DNA of 64,000 nucleotides from Physcia stellaris (GCA_018902385.1 JABSSW010000044.1:124001-188000), one strand, 5' to 3'; numbered from the stretch's first letter, positions 11,137 through 25,307 are shown. Notes: generated by a model not told the origin, from the sequence alone. Numbers and translations: made by a program.

Positions 11137-13322
11137 TCATTGAGCAATCGCCTGTCCCAAAGGTAACCATGTCCTCCGTTCATCCATACTTCTATTGATT
11201 CTCCCGCCAGGCGTCAGAGGTAGCTCCATCCTCGTCCTCCTCATGATATCATCTTCATCATCTTCGCCAACCTCATCTGCCAATCTAGCAAAATAGTCTG
11301 CAAGGCCACTCCTTGGGTCACCGTCGATGACATTCTCGTACCTTGGCGGAGGCGTCATCAGTGGTGGCGGTGGGTCGTCGTCCTGGAAAGGCGGAGGATT
11401 GAAGGATGGAGCTCGGAGCAGATGCATTGGTCGTGGGGCCCGTTCGTTGTTGGGATCGTGGATATGGGCGGCTTGCGGTCGTGTTAGGCCTGCGGTGTCC
11501 GTCCTTATCGGGGGCGGCAGTTGCGGACCGTTGTTCAGACTTGAAGAGGAATCGTTGTTTCCTTCACGAAGGTGGTTCAATGATGGCATAAGTGATGACG
11601 GTGAGTTTCGCCGTTTTGCAGCGCCAGGACAACCACATTCTAGATGCTCAGTGAGAAGAGTAGCAGATTCAGGAGACGTGTAGGCGGGAAGAGCGATATT
11701 TGCTTGAGTAGCGCGACAAGATAGTATGTGAAATGGAGAGTCGATGGAAATTTCAAAATGCCGCCGTTTGGAAGGGTCGATCGCATCGGGTTTGGAGAGT
11801 CTCATAACGATCTGCGAGAGAACAATTAGTGGAGGGTAACCTAATCTGTGGACGGGAGACTGACCTTAATCCAGTGGTGTACTTGAATCCCACCATAGGT
11901 AGTGTCAAAATGGAGCCTAGCGATCTTGTCTCTTTCCTTCATGGTTTGGCAGCTGGGCAGTTGAACATTGAACTCCATTTCGGTTGGGCCAACATTGTGC
12001 TCCCCGTCCAAGTTACCTAGCAGATTCGACGTGTCTCGAGGGACACTTTCATCACCAGCGGCAGCAGCTACTCGACTATCGTAAGGTATCCCACCTCCAG
12101 CAGTGATTCGCATTGAACTACCAGGATAGGCGCTCGTACTAGCTCCATCAGCCCTTTTCTCGAAGAGCTGGATTTTTCTTGTCGGCTCCAAGCGATGGAC
12201 GCGTTTATTGCTTGTATAATATTGAACGTTTTCTGTTACAAAAACCTTGATTCTGTGGCATTGCACCTTTGCCAGGGGAGTCAACTTGAACGCAATTGGC
12301 ACTTGCGCTCCTAGCGGGAATGATTTGCCAGAGATAACGATATCATAGTGTAATTGGTCCTCCCAATTTCTTGAAATAGCAATGGGCTCAACCTGCTCTA
12401 ACGAGCCTTCGGATGGCGCTCGGATCAACGTAACCTCTTTTGACCCCACAAGATTGGCTCGGAAGGCCCCAGCTCTTTCAACAGTAGCTTCCAATTCATA
12501 CTTCACGGACCCCAGATCAACGCTGATGGATTCTGGAAGTCGTGAATCGATGGGTAGCTCAAAGTTGTAGATATAAACACCGGGAGTGAAGGTACGGTAG
12601 CCTTTCTGGGCCACATTTGAACCTCCATTTGCGGAATCACCCTTGCCAAAGCTGCGAGATTGGTTTACCTGTAGTGATAAACGCTTTGCATCTTTCGCGC
12701 TGAGGTGGGCATCAACAATTGAAGGTCTTTTTGGTTGCTGGGTGCCATTGGGACATTCAATCTCCCTGGTCGTCGTTGTTGGGCCCTTAAGAGGCTGTAC
12801 CTGGTCTGCGCCTGAACCATATTCCGCTGTCTGAAACTGAGCATTGAAAAATGGCCAGGTATGGTTCATGATGCTCTCCTTGTCTTTAAACTCGGTCTTT
12901 TTAGGGGGTATACCTTCGGGCCACTCCGTCTCTGCACGACCCCGGAAGTTCAATGAAACAGTCTTGATTTTTGCACTCTTAGATACCCGTAATGAAAGTG
13001 TCCCTCGCAGCATCGTAGTATTCCGATCCCCAAGATCAGACTGATCGAACCCTTGCAAGAATAGCATGGGCTCAGCCAAGGCAATGGACATGGAAATCCC
13101 ATTGCCCGAAGCCAGGAAGCTTTCTTCGCCCATCGCATTCGGCACATTTGCCCGTTGCACGCTGCCACTAGTGGGTCGTGTGGGAGACCTAGGGGCCTCG
13201 GATACAGATGCAGTCCTAACATTTTCCACCAGAGAAGGTCGATGTAACATCCCGCTCACAGGCCCTCCTACCACGAAGTTGCCCCCAGAATGTCCATATC
13301 GTATTCCGTCTACACTTGCCAT
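11137..13322 (-). CDS. Alpha-arrestin (arrestin-domain ubiquitin-ligase adaptor)
   Basis: Fungal alpha-arrestins bring the Rsp5/HulA ubiquitin ligase to plasma-membrane transporters to trigger endocytosis (family knowledge). From the ATG at 13322 the protein has about 710 residues in two exons. The intron 11812-11864 (GTCAGT...CTAAT...CAG) joins VHHWIK to IVMRLSKP. Arrestin-N features are LRGTLSLRVSKSAKIKTVSL followed by FRGRAETEW; arrestin-C features are SFPLGAQVPIAFKLTPLAKV and the VFVTENVQYY strand. The C-terminal tail is disordered and holds PPPRY near residue 640, a PPxY ligase-docking motif, plus LPAY. The true start is uncertain: the frame stays open upstream to about 13655 with plausible Ser/Arg-rich sequence but no ATG, so an extra 5' exon is possible. 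I cannot name the orthologue. Confidence 0.88.
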
Positions 13323-14805
13323 AACTGTAGAATGCCGAAAGTTTGGATCCAAGTGCACTATAGGCGTCGAGCTGCTCGGCGACGGCCCTGTGGAAGCGAC
13401 TTGATTGGTGCTGCAAGAGGACGTGACGAAGCGGAATAGCCGCTTCGCGTTCTCTCTGGATTGTTCAAGCTTTCTAGCTCCGAAAGTTCTCCGTGTAGAT
13501 TTCGCTCCTCGGCTTGTAGTAGTGGAAGCGCTTACACGACGAGCTGGAGCGTAGAATAAAGGCCGCGGCGGCAGGGGAGTTCGAATGGAGCTGTGGCAGC
13601 ATCGGAGGGTAAGCGTGAGTCCATTGTGAGCATGGTACTTGACGAATGACTAATGAGAGGATAGGTGCTCGATTGACAAGGCGAAGCAGCGACAGTAGGT
13701 TGTCAATATGAAAGGGCGACAGGATTGTCATACTCACAAGTGCTGTTTCTGCAATAGGCGCAAGGGCAAGAGTTTCAACAAAGAACTTGTTTCTGTCCGT
13801 TGCTGCAACGACTCTGGAATGCTTTCTGCAAATCGAACTGGCAACCAAAGTACTTAATGTTTCCAAGTGGATTCGTGGCGTTATGAGGTCTCACAAGGTA
13901 GGCACGGGCTTGGGGGTGGTCAGCTCAGAGGGCTGACATGGCAATGAATGGGTGAGTTGGAAAGGATGATGATATGGAAGGGGTCTAGCCTGGATTGTTG
14001 GCAATCCGGCTTGATTTGGCGGTTTCCTGTAATCTTCTGTCCAGAAAGGATGATCGACGTGCATACGCCGAGCGATGGGGACTTGGAAACAAGCTAGGCA
14101 ATCTCGCCGCAATCACTATTAAAGTGACAAGGCTTTCGATATCACATCTGGCACAACCACTTTCCCAGGGTATTTGTATTTATTATCTCTTCCGTCACTC
14201 ACTTCACGGAAGTCTTCCGATCGGTAGTGTATTTGCTTGATCAAGACTCGCAAAGCTTTAGAGAATAGTTCCTGGCAGAAGGGGAAGTGATGTGGTGCTC
14301 CGCTCTGCCCGTCGGGAAAACAAGACTGCTTCCGACGCTCAACAGGGTGTCAGAGCTTTACAATCGAAACAACAGGTAAACGGTGCAAGAGAAAGTGACG
14401 AAAAGGCAGCGTCAGTCGGTAAAATCGGCTCACGGTCTGCTTATGTGTTTCTCCCTCTAGTGCAGTCACCTCTTGCATCACCTTCCCTTCCCCGCTCTCA
14501 TGGAACTGATCATGAATAATCCCTGTCTTAGCTAAGGTAGATCGATTGAGCAACTCTGTACACGGTGCCGTTGTCGCTTGAGGTATTTTGTCCAACTGCG
14601 GGCGGACCCACGTACGCAGGCATTTGCAAGAACAGGTCCAGACTCGGGGCACTTTCCGGGCAAAAGCATGATGAATCCGGGAAATATTCCATGCGAGCCA
14701 CGCCAGATTTACAGTACACTCTAAATCAACTAGTACCTTATCTCCGAGCCGATCAAATGGATCAGTCACGTGCCAGCGTCTTCACGCTTTCTCCAAGATA
14801 GGGCT
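13323..14805. other. Arrestin-gene upstream region up to the inverted-repeat element
   Basis: Normal composition. Bases 13323-13655 read in the arrestin frame without stops and may be an unmodelled 5' coding exon. A different reverse-strand frame over 13474-13866 is also open (130 codons). No gene is recognised between about 13870 and the left inverted repeat at 14806. Confidence 0.4.
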
Positions 14806-14839
14806 ACTACCTTAGCGGGCGGAGGGGGTCCTAGGAAAT
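14806..14839 (+). repeat. Left terminal inverted repeat
   Basis: GC-rich 34-bp end whose core reads CCTTAGCGGGCGGAGGGGGT and continues to CCTAGGAAAT. It matches the reverse complement of 28627-28660. It keeps CpC, CpT and GpG steps that are almost absent just inside, so it escaped the mutation that hit the interior. Confidence 0.9.
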
Positions 14840-15470
14840 TAACCCTGGATAATTAGTTAGTTATCGTTAGTCAGCAATCGTCGAAACTTCATCCGAATAG
14901 CATTCACAGTTTAACATAATATCGATATCGAATTCTTGAAGTTTCACATTTGATTTCATCGATCGATTTCGTGTCGATAATCGAAATACAATTATCGACG
15001 ATTGTCAATCGTAATGCAATCGAAAAATGAGTCAATGATTAATGAACTCGACGATGATTGCAGATTTTCGATGTCGTGATTTAAACAATATTGCAAAAAT
15101 AATTGTTTTTTGTCAATTCAACGAAAAATGTGTAATTTGAAATAAACAAATGATAAAAAAGTCAAATGCACGTAAATTTGATGTTTTCATCATTTGTATG
15201 AAATGAATAATTTTTCAAATTCAATGATTGAATTTTTGAAAAAATTGTGTAAAAATAAATCATTTTTCGACTATTCGATTGTTAAAAACATAAAAAAAAT
15301 TTCTCGATCAAAGAAAAAAAAATGATTTATTGAAAAATAATCATTTTTGAATCATGTGTTTTTTCGCATGATTTTGTTGATCAACGATGAGTTATCACGA
15401 ATCATGTCACGATTATTTCACAGCAAAAATGATATCCGATTCATTTGTGTTCGAGAATTCAATGCAAACG

Positions 15471-15565
15471 AGAAAAAGAAACGAAAAAAAAAGACGAAAA
15501 AACTCAAAAAAAAAAAAGAAAAAAAGAAAAAAAAAAAAAAAACGAAAAAAAAAAGACGAAGAAGA
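15471..15565. repeat. A-rich low-complexity tract
   Basis: Nearly pure adenine on the + strand, broken by single G or C bases (GAAAAAAA and ACGAAAA patterns). It creates Lys-rich mirror ORFs with no coding meaning. Confidence 0.7.
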
Positions 15566-16938
15566 AAACGACGCGAAAAGAACGATATTTCGCAACAATT
15601 TGAAAAACTTTTATAAAGTTCGAAAAAATTTCATATTCACAATCTGAAAGTTTGCTAATCGATCGAGCGAAACAATCGATAATGATTCAATTGTAAATTT
15701 CGAAATTATATTGCTGTATCATATAAGATTTTTCGTTTTTCGTAACGTTTTTGAAAAATTTCAGACTGTATGATGAATCGAAAACTGAAAAAATGATTAT
15801 GCAATTCGTTATCAATTGCAAAAATTTTCACTCGTTTCATTTTCGAAATTTCAGTTTTTTTCATTTTCATTTTTTGATTTTGAACAGAGATATTCTCGAA
15901 AATGAAATTAAATGAAAAGAAAATCGTCGTGCACATTGCTTATGTCATGAGCGAATAATCAAAAAAATTTCGAAACAATTAGAGTTCTCATCAATTCAAT
16001 ATAAATAACGCAATGCACAGTTTAAAAATATCGAAAACTAAATGAAAAAAAAACGTCAATAAATGTCAGTCACACAATTTTTCAAGCGTCATGTCAAATC
16101 TGATAGAAATTTCAAGCGTTATGTTAAAGTTGACAACGCAAAATGAATATTTTATGATCGCATAAATAGCAAATAAATGAAATAAACAAAAGCAAAAATC
16201 GAGACGAACACAACAACGTTTGATTGAAATAGCGCAACATGAACAATAAATAAAAATGAATTAATTCTCGACAGCGTTTGTCGAAAAAAATCAATAAACA
16301 AAAATTTCGAATAAAAAATAAAATATTGAATATTTATCAAGTTTTGATAGTTTTAATCGAACAAATGAATGAAATCAAAATCATTTTTGAAGAAAAAAAC
16401 GAGCGTTTTTTTTTTCATTTTTTTTCTTTTTTGTATATCGCGCAAACGCACGAATTTATTCGATTTAAAATTTTTGTATTTATTCTGTTTAGTCATCGTG
16501 TCGTAAAATTTCACGATTCAGATGTTTCATAAATACTTGAATTCGACAGAATTTTTCAGTCAGTCGAGATGAATTTTTATACGAACGATCAAGTTCAGAT
16601 ATATGATTACAAAAAAAATGAAATGAAAAATGTTTTCAGAAAGATGCGAATAATTCATTTTTCATAAAGTTCATCATTTTCGAGAAGCATTTGAATCAAT
16701 CGATCAGTTTAAAAATAAATTGTCAGTTATTTTCGATTATTTGAATAGCGTGCTTGTTTCAGATATTCGCAAAAAATCTTTTAAGCAATTTGAATTCGCT
16801 GATGCTATCATAAATTTCGTCATTTTTTTTGTTCAACGAAATAGCATTTTTTACATGATTTTAAGCTCAAGTGAATCAACAAAAAATCAGCAATGAGTTG
16901 AAAACACATATTTTGAGTTTTTTCAAATGTTCACATTT

Positions 16939-17235
16939 TCAATTAGTCATCAAATGTTTGTATTTGTTTTTAATTTCTCGATATGTTTCATCATTTTCGT
17001 TCATTTTTTCGAAAATTTTCTCTATTTCGTAATCAAAGTTTTCATGAATGTAATATCGAATCATGTTGTAACGATTGTTTCTTTCTAATTTGTTGCACAA
17101 ATTAAGAAATTTTTTTTTGATTTTTTTTTCGTCGTTAATTGCTGTATCGCAATAAATTTCTTTTTTTCGCTTTTGAAAAAATGCGTGATTTGACGTAATG
17201 ATGTTCGAGCGATAAAAAAACGAAAAAAAAAACAA
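16939..17235 (-). pseudogene. AT-rich open frame, unrecognised decayed coding relic
   Basis: A reverse-strand frame of about 98 codons with varied composition (Asn, Glu, Tyr, Arg) rather than pure Lys/Phe. A short similar block (FQKR..K.I.YDTAI) recurs at 15706-15936 on the same strand, hinting that both come from one family or a duplicated part of the element. No function is assigned; it may be chance in AT-rich DNA. Confidence 0.25.
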
Positions 17236-18892
17236 ATTGTTTTCATTTCGTGCAATTTGCGCATTTCAAACTATTAATATAAATTGTAACGAGTGATTCG
17301 AAAAATATTCACATCGTTGTTTGAGAAAAAGTTCGTGATGTCATCACGACTCAATGTGAAATTGTCATCGTTTTTTTGAAAAAATCATGTTTAATTTAAA
17401 CAAATGATTTAGAAATTATGTAAAGAAATTTAAACGACAGATTCGCAACAGAGTACTGATCAATACAATGCACAAATGAATCTTGAAAGTGAACAATAAT
17501 TGCTCGAAAAATGAAATCGAAACGAGCGAAACGAGAAATTTTTGAATTTTCAATTGCGATTAAAATTCAACTCGTTTAAATTTTGACGCTCATCTTCGCA
17601 TCACAATCTTGCGTCATTTTTCAATTCAGATTCTTCTAATTTTTTCAATAGATTTCGCTTTTTATTATTTCTTAAGATATTTCGACAAATTTTTTTCGAT
17701 TTGTTCGCAGAATCATGTTTTGATTTTTCATCATTTTTCGCAATTTTGCATTTAAGCACATGCGTTCATTGATTTTGTTTTTTTCATCAATTCGCATTCG
17801 TAAAGTCAAGTCGCGACATCAACGCATACATTTTCGCTTGTTTCAAGTACTCAAATCGATGCGCTGAAAGTTTTAAAATTCAAAATTTTTTTCGTTTGTC
17901 GTTAAATCGTCTGTCTATCGTATTGACGAAAAAGCATTGCGATTTTCATTATTTTTTCGAAAATTACAGCATTTTCTTGATTTCGAAACTTTGTTTCGAG
18001 TTGAATTTCACGATTCGTCGTTTTTAAAATTGCGTTTTCAATTTGAATCATCTTTTTTTTTTTTCGATTTCAGTGCTTGATGTTTTTTATTTCTATTTTT
18101 TCAAAAACACAGACACGACTATTTTTCAATTCAAATTCAATATTGAAGTTTTTTTTCGATATTTTTACAGAAATTTTAGCTAAAATATTACGATTGATTC
18201 ATTCATATGTCGTAAAAATATGAAAGAATTCGTATGATTTGTTATTGAATCAAGATTCATGTTAAATTTTGTCATGATTTTGAATATACAATTACAATTA
18301 ACATTTTAACATTCAACAAAAATTTATATCTTGTCAATTCGACTGTATCTCTATTGTTTATGATGTGTTTTCACTTGAATTGATGAGTGAAAAACTTAAT
18401 GAAAAATTCTGAAAATGACAGAGAATCGTTAAGAAATTCGTGAAAAAATTTAAAAAAAAGATGAATATACAAAGAAAAGTGAAAACGCAACGTTGAAATA
18501 AATTATCTGTAAATTTCATCTGTCGTGTTTATGACGCGATATTTTCGTGCAAATCGTGAAACAATTCGAATTTTTGTTTTGTGCTTGAGACGATTTCAAT
18601 ATTTGAACGTTTATTTTTACTAAATTATCGTGATTTGTTGATGTCGTTTCTTTCTTGAAGTCATTGTAAAATGTGATCAATTGTTCAAAAATACAGCGCT
18701 ATTTCGATTTTTTCAATTTCAGTTTTTCTCGTAACGATTTCAATTGTCATTTTCAGTTAACGCAATTTTTGTCTTGCATTAAAAACGCGAAGTTCAAAAT
18801 TTTTCGTTCGCTATTAATGTCGAAAGTTATTCTCGTCTATTTCGAAATATTGTATTTGTGATGATTGAACGAAAATTGTTATAACACGCAAA

Positions 18893-21800
18893 ATGTTTCG
18901 AAACGCAATGTTTCATCGTCGTTTTGTTTTTAATTTTCAATTTTTCGCAAAATTCTTATCGAAAAACGAAGAAACTCAAAATAATGTGAAAAATGAAATG
19001 TTATCAATTATTGTTTCAAGATTTGACAAACTCACAAATTTATTAAAAATCGAAAAAAACTTTAATGTTGCAAATGACAATGAAAATCATGAAAAAACGC
19101 GCTTGAACGACGAAAACATAAAAAAATTGTTTTCACGTTTTCGACAAAAAACGCATATATCAAAAAACGCAATAAATGTTGTTTCGAATCACGAAAATAT
19201 TAAAATTAACGATGAATTTAGAATGCGAACAAAATTTTTCGATTTTTGCGACGATCATGAAGTCAAAACTCGAAATTGCGAAAACATTTTTCAACTCGTC
19301 GCATCAACAAAATTTGAAAAGAATATCGATTTTCGTTATTTCGAAAAATTTATTGCTTGTTCAGTTTCAACAGCTTGTGAATGTTTTGAAAAAATTACAA
19401 TTTGAAATCGTTGACGTATATGACGAAAAAAAAAAATTTCGAAAATGATAAATTTTAATTCGATAACAAACATTTCGTTCACAATGTTTTTTTCGTCATT
19501 TCGTCGCGCGTTCGTTTTTGATCGCGCGTTCGTTTTTGATATTTTTGAAACGTTATTTTATTAACGAGTTGATTTGTTATTGAGCGATTTCGTCATGATT
19601 TTCGCAATTTGAACGAAAACAACGAATTTTATTCGCGTCATTTACAGTTTTTTTCTTGAGATTTTTTGACTGTTTTCAAGTTTAAATACTTTGAAGAAAT
19701 TATTTGAAATTTTTGACATTTTCAAAATTCGATTTCGCGTTCAGTTTTTTTTATTATCTTTACGATTTCAAAAAGTCAAAATTGAACGAAAACAACAATT
19801 CAATTTGTCAATTACATCTCGTGAAAAATCAAGAAAAAACATTCGAAATTTGATTTTTTTTGATTTTATATTTTTGATGTCGCGTTTGTTTTTTTCGCAA
19901 ATTTTTTCATCGAAACAGCATCGTGATATGACAAAAATCGTTAATAAATTTACAAAATTTTATCATTTTTTCAATTGAGTTTTTTTTATTCGTTTCATTT
20001 TCGATGTTTTCGCTTTTTATTTCGATAAATTTTCAATTTTTTTTTCGAATTTTTTGAATTTTGAATTGAACGACATTTTGCGTTTAAATCGTTTGACATT
20101 TGTGAACAAAAACATGCGAAATTCGATTGCGATCAAAAGCAAAATGACGATGTACGTTCAAAAAATAATTCAAATCAAAAATTGACAAAATCTTTGAACA
20201 ATTTTTGTGAATGACACGTTGTTTAATAACATTTCGTTTGAAACAAATGAATTATTGCTGTTCGAAAATCGAATTCATTACATTTTTGAAAAGCATGTTC
20301 GTCGTTGAAAAAATGACGTTTACAATAATTGAATTTTCGACGATTTCAATGAAAATTTTCATTTTTTTGACATATTCAAAAAACGTTATTTTGTCAAAAA
20401 AATTCTTAATGTTAATCAACAAAAAATTCGAATTTTTAATTTATTCGCATCAATTCGAAATGAATTAAAAATCGCAACATTTGATCGTCAATATTTTACA
20501 ATGATTTTTTTTTATCGCAAAACAAATATGATTGAAATAATTGATCAATTCGCACGAAAATGTGTGTCGATGTCATTTTTGATGTTTTTGAACGAATTTG
20601 AATTTTTTAAAAACGTTTATCGATCGATGATAAACGTTTACATTATTTCAACAATTTTGAATTATCGAAAACGCAATCGACGCGCGAATTGCTTGATTTT
20701 GATTTTGAAATTTCACGAAATCAAATTCGTTAATGTTGTCGAAATTCTCATCGAAACATTCGCAAAATTTGACAAAAATTTGTTGATGAATATTCAAAAA
20801 AAAAAATTGTGTGCGTTTACATTAAAGTTTTCATAAAAAATATGTTTCAACAATATCACAACAAAAAATTCATGATTTTCGCGATCATTTATGATTGCAA
20901 TTTTTGTTTCATAACTTTCAAGAAACGCGCAAATTTGAATTTTGATATTTATTTTCGAAAGCGTTATCATTTTTCGATTTTGAATTATCGCGAGAAAATT
21001 GATCGTCGCAATGCGATCGCAACGATCAAAAAAAAATTTTTCAACGTCGTTGACATGTTTGAGTATCAAACGTCGCTCATTCAATTTATTTTTGTTTTTG
21101 ATATCATACGTTTTCGATCAACGAATATGATTCATTCTGAGTTTCGCGATTTGAATAAGATGACGCAAAAGTTATTATTCACAGTTATTTTATTCGAGAA
21201 ATTTCAATTCGTTTATCTTTTCGAATTTCAAATCTTTTTTTTTTTTTTTCATGATTCAGAATACAATTCTCAAAGAGACATTTGAAAATATGATCAATGT
21301 CGAAAACGAATCGCGTCATCATAATTATTCTTGTATTATTGCGATGTTGATTTCGAAAAAGCATTTTGATACACGATATCGACGAACAACACAACGCGTA
21401 TTTTCTTATGATATGACTGAACACAACATTACGATAATTGACGTTATTGTTAAATGTTATGTTTGTTTCGCTGAAAATAATGTTATCATCATCGCATTCG
21501 TCATTCGTGCTCGAACAAATACAATTATGTTCGAAACACGTTCGATCATACAAAAGTTACTCGAAGCAACGCGACAAACAAAATCGACATCAACGATCAA
21601 AAATTTTTCGCGCAATCGAGTCATATCGATGAATTCAATAATCAATGTAATTATTGATCATCGTAATAAATCGAATAGTATAAAAGACGATTTTAGAACA
21701 AAATTTGTCGAAAACGATTTGTTGCGAAAAAATTGAAATGATGAAAATATCAGCAAACAGACACAATTTTTTCAAAGACTTAAAAAGCGATCTAATATGC

Positions 21801-22368
21801 ATGTGAGATTGCATTATGAAAATGTAATGAAAAAATTCGCTTTTTCAAGTAATTGTGACATTTTTTTGATGAAAATAGACATCGATATGTTCATTCTCAA
21901 AAAGATTGACTATTCTAATTATTGTAGCTTTTTTAAAAGCATAGCGTCGCATATCAACGTCGTCAATGTCGAAATCACGTTCATGATTCGTGAGAATTTT
22001 CAACAGATTATTCGTTTCGTTTTCATCAACGTTTTCGTCGACATTGAAATTTTTTGACTATTCAATTGCAAAAATTTGAAAAGAAATGTTTCGAATTGAT
22101 GCGAATTATTTTATCAATTTTTGAGCAACGTTTGACGATCGAATCAGAAATCATCATCACAGTTATGAACGAAAATGATCAGATTCGCGCTTTGATGTCT
22201 GAAAAAATAAAATCAACATTTGTTCAAAACATTTTGAAATTATTCATTTCTACGCGTCTTTTCGAAATATTGAATTTTTTTCATTTAAATTACGCAAAAT
22301 CTACGAAGTTAATTACGAAGAAATCAATTCAACACGATTTGATATTAATACTTTGCGATGATATTTGA
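18893..22368 (+). pseudogene. Decayed transposase-like coding region
   Basis: A colinear series of + strand open frames (around 18893-19405, 20211-20468, 20501-20836, 20809-21285, 21251-21736, 21797-22057 and 22054-22368) sharing one AT-shifted character. Blocks near 20570-21170 resemble, as far as I recall, a conserved stretch of large fungal transposase-like proteins. These include an N-R-RN-RRAN block, a Q-Q segment followed by a C-x2-C pair (NFCF), an LDFD/Y-like block, an NYREKID block and an HSEFR-L-KM block. The changes fit G-to-A and C-to-T mutation. This region is broken many times and cannot code for a working enzyme. The assignment to a KDZ-like DNA transposon rests on memory of the family and needs a profile search. 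Confidence 0.45.
19504..19540 (+). repeat. Two-copy 18-bp direct repeat
   Basis: CGCGCGTTCGTTTTTGAT occurs twice in tandem within the AT-rich arm. Confidence 0.7.
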
Positions 22369-25307
22369 AAATCTCGTTCACAAACAAATAAAAAGTGATT
22401 TTATTTTGCAATTTTCATTTTTTTCATTCGAACAAAGATTGAAATCATTTTCGAATCAATGATTATTTGAACATTGTTGTTAACGTATCAATAAATTTTT
22501 TCAAAAGCGTTTTATTTTCAAAATCGAAGATTTCATTCGCTGTCGCATTCACGATTTTTGTCAAATCGATCGCATTTTTGTTCACGAATTTCGTTCGAAA
22601 CAACGACGAGCTTTTCTGATGATGACTGTAATGAAAAAAAAAAAAAAAAAACGAATTCGATTTTTCGCATGTTTTTGATGCATTTTTTCGATATTCAATT
22701 GATTGTGAAATTTTCAAACGTAATGACTCAAAACATTTGAATATTATTCGTGAAACGAAAAAACAATCGTCTTGAAAAAAAGTTACAGTCTCAAAAGAAC
22801 ACATTTCTGTTACGTTGCTTTTGAAATATTCGTTTTTTATAATAACTATTCAATACGAACTTTGAAAAACAATATACAGCGAAACATTGTCGATGATCGC
22901 AAAAAAATGTGTTTAATGACAAATAAAAAATCGATAACTGTCAATTTTCATCTTAATTGTGAGAACATTAATTAGATAAAATTGTTATTTATAGTAAAAA
23001 TCTATTCTCAAAATATTTTACTTTGTATTTCTCGATTGATTTTCGTCGTGATAACGTGATTCGCTAAAAACACGTGATTTTTTTCGCATTTTTTCGACAT
23101 TTTTTTTTTTTCGTTCGTTCGAATTCATCGTTTTCATTTTCGCTTTTGCGATGTATTTTCATTTCATTCTGAAATCAAATTTTGAAATCATTGTTTTTGT
23201 TTTCATTATCGTCAATTTTTTCAAAAAAATTCGCTGAGCAATTTTGAAACTCAATGAACGCATCGTCGTCGTTTCAAAGTGATCGCAATATTCAATTTTA
23301 AAGCTTTTTCATTTATGTTTTTCACTTTTCGCAGCTTTGTCATTTCTGCGAAAAGTACATAGCGAGTCTTGAAACATCACACACTTTTTTTCGTTAAAAC
23401 GAGTTTTTTAGTTAATTTCACGAATTATTTAGCTGAACATGTCGCTATTGTCGTTACAAACGAATTTGATCTTTCAATTTGTTTTTATTTTTTTCTTTTG
23501 ACATGTCATTGTTAATTGTATTTTTCAGATTTTCAATTCACAATTTACGTTATTTTGAACACACGTTTTTGTTCAAAGACAATTAACATGTTTTTTCATT
23601 TTTTTTTTATCAACATCACAAATTATACGAAAATTGTTTTTGCATTTTAGATTTGTTATTTCATGAAAAAATCTGTGTGTATAATTATATTCGTCAAGTT
23701 GAATCATGAAAATTGTTTTCGTATGAATATACACATCATGATTCATATTCATGTTGTACACAGTTTTTTATACGTTTTTCACGTTTTTGTTTTGAGCACG
23801 TTTTCGTCTGTTTTGATATCATGATTTTTATGACATACTGAATGAAAAATCTTAGAATTGCAAAAGTTGATTGTGAAAAAATTTGAAAAAAAATGAAAAC
23901 AACGAACGACACATCGACAATTCGTGAAAAAAACGTTTCGATGAAATGTTGAATTCGACATGTTTTTCGAAATGTCTGTGTTTGCGCATGAGATTTAGAG
24001 AAAATTCGATATTGCATTTGATTTCGAGCATATTTCAAAAAGTAATTGTGTTGCGCAATATTGATTTTGAATTTCTGATGATTCGAAATGAAATGAAAAT
24101 TGTATACATCGAAAATCGCTGACATTGATTTTAAATTTATTCGCAATATTTAATGTTGACATTTTTCGTTCATTTTACATTTTGCAATGTTTGTTCGCTT
24201 AACGTTCAGTTGCTATTTTGTTTTTGAATTTATTTCGATCTCAACATTTGAAATTGAAAAAACGAAATGATTCGCAATTTGTTTTTGCGAAAATTGCTTT
24301 CTAGTCGATCATAACGTTATTTTCATTTTTTTTTTTTTTTTCATAAATCGTTCAAACTGTCGCGATGAGCATAACAGATGAGATTGCGTATGTCAATTAA
24401 CAATTGTCAATGCGTTTTCATGATTTAAATTTGAAATTAAAAAAATCAAAAGTTTGAAAAAGTTTGAACGAGTGCGAAATACACAAACAAATTTTCATTG
24501 TTTTGTCAAAGTGTTTTTGAGTCAAAACAATTGTTTCGAGATTTGCAATTCAACAAAAACAATTTTGTGAATAAAATGAAAGATGAATTTTCGAATTTTT
24601 TTGAATTTCAGATTTTAATATATCGAGCGTCGATTCTTTTCAATGTTTATACATTTTTGAAATAATTTTTGCTTTTTTCGTTTCAGTCATTCAAATTACA
24701 ACTAATTTGTTCAGCATTCTCGATGCGTTTTATTATATTTGAAATTAAAATGATCAATGAAAAAACAAACACGAATTTCACACATATTCGAATTTTTCAA
24801 TTTCAACTGTTCATTGTCACATTGAAATTCTGTTCTCGATAAAATATGATTTGAAATTTCGATCAAATCATACTCTATAATGTAGAAATCGAAATTATGA
24901 AAATCCGAAACGTGAAATGACTTTTCTTTTCTGAAATGTTTTTTTTTTTTTTTTTTTCAGCTCATTCGATGTCGTTTCGATATCGATTTCAATTTTAGTT
25001 TCATCAATTGTCAAATTTTCTACGATACATTTTTCGTTTCGAACAATCAAGATTGTTTGAGAATTTCAATTCAATCATTTTCAAGAATTTAAATTTGATC
25101 AATTTGCAAGTTTTGAATTTACAGTTTTTGAGTTTCACATTTTCGGATTGCACGTTTGTTCGTCGCAAACTCGAGTTTTTCGCGAATATGTCAATTTTTA
25201 CAAAATAATTTTTATACAATCATTTCATTTTCAATAATTTCGAGATTTCAACGTTTTTTTCATGAAATATGTGAAAGTTTTTTTTTTCGTTGAATTTTGC
25301 AATTTTT

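Noticed and set aside
15347-15647. Lys-rich open frames of 86-89 codons in the AT-rich arm
   Set aside because: Produced by an A-rich tract; no coding character.
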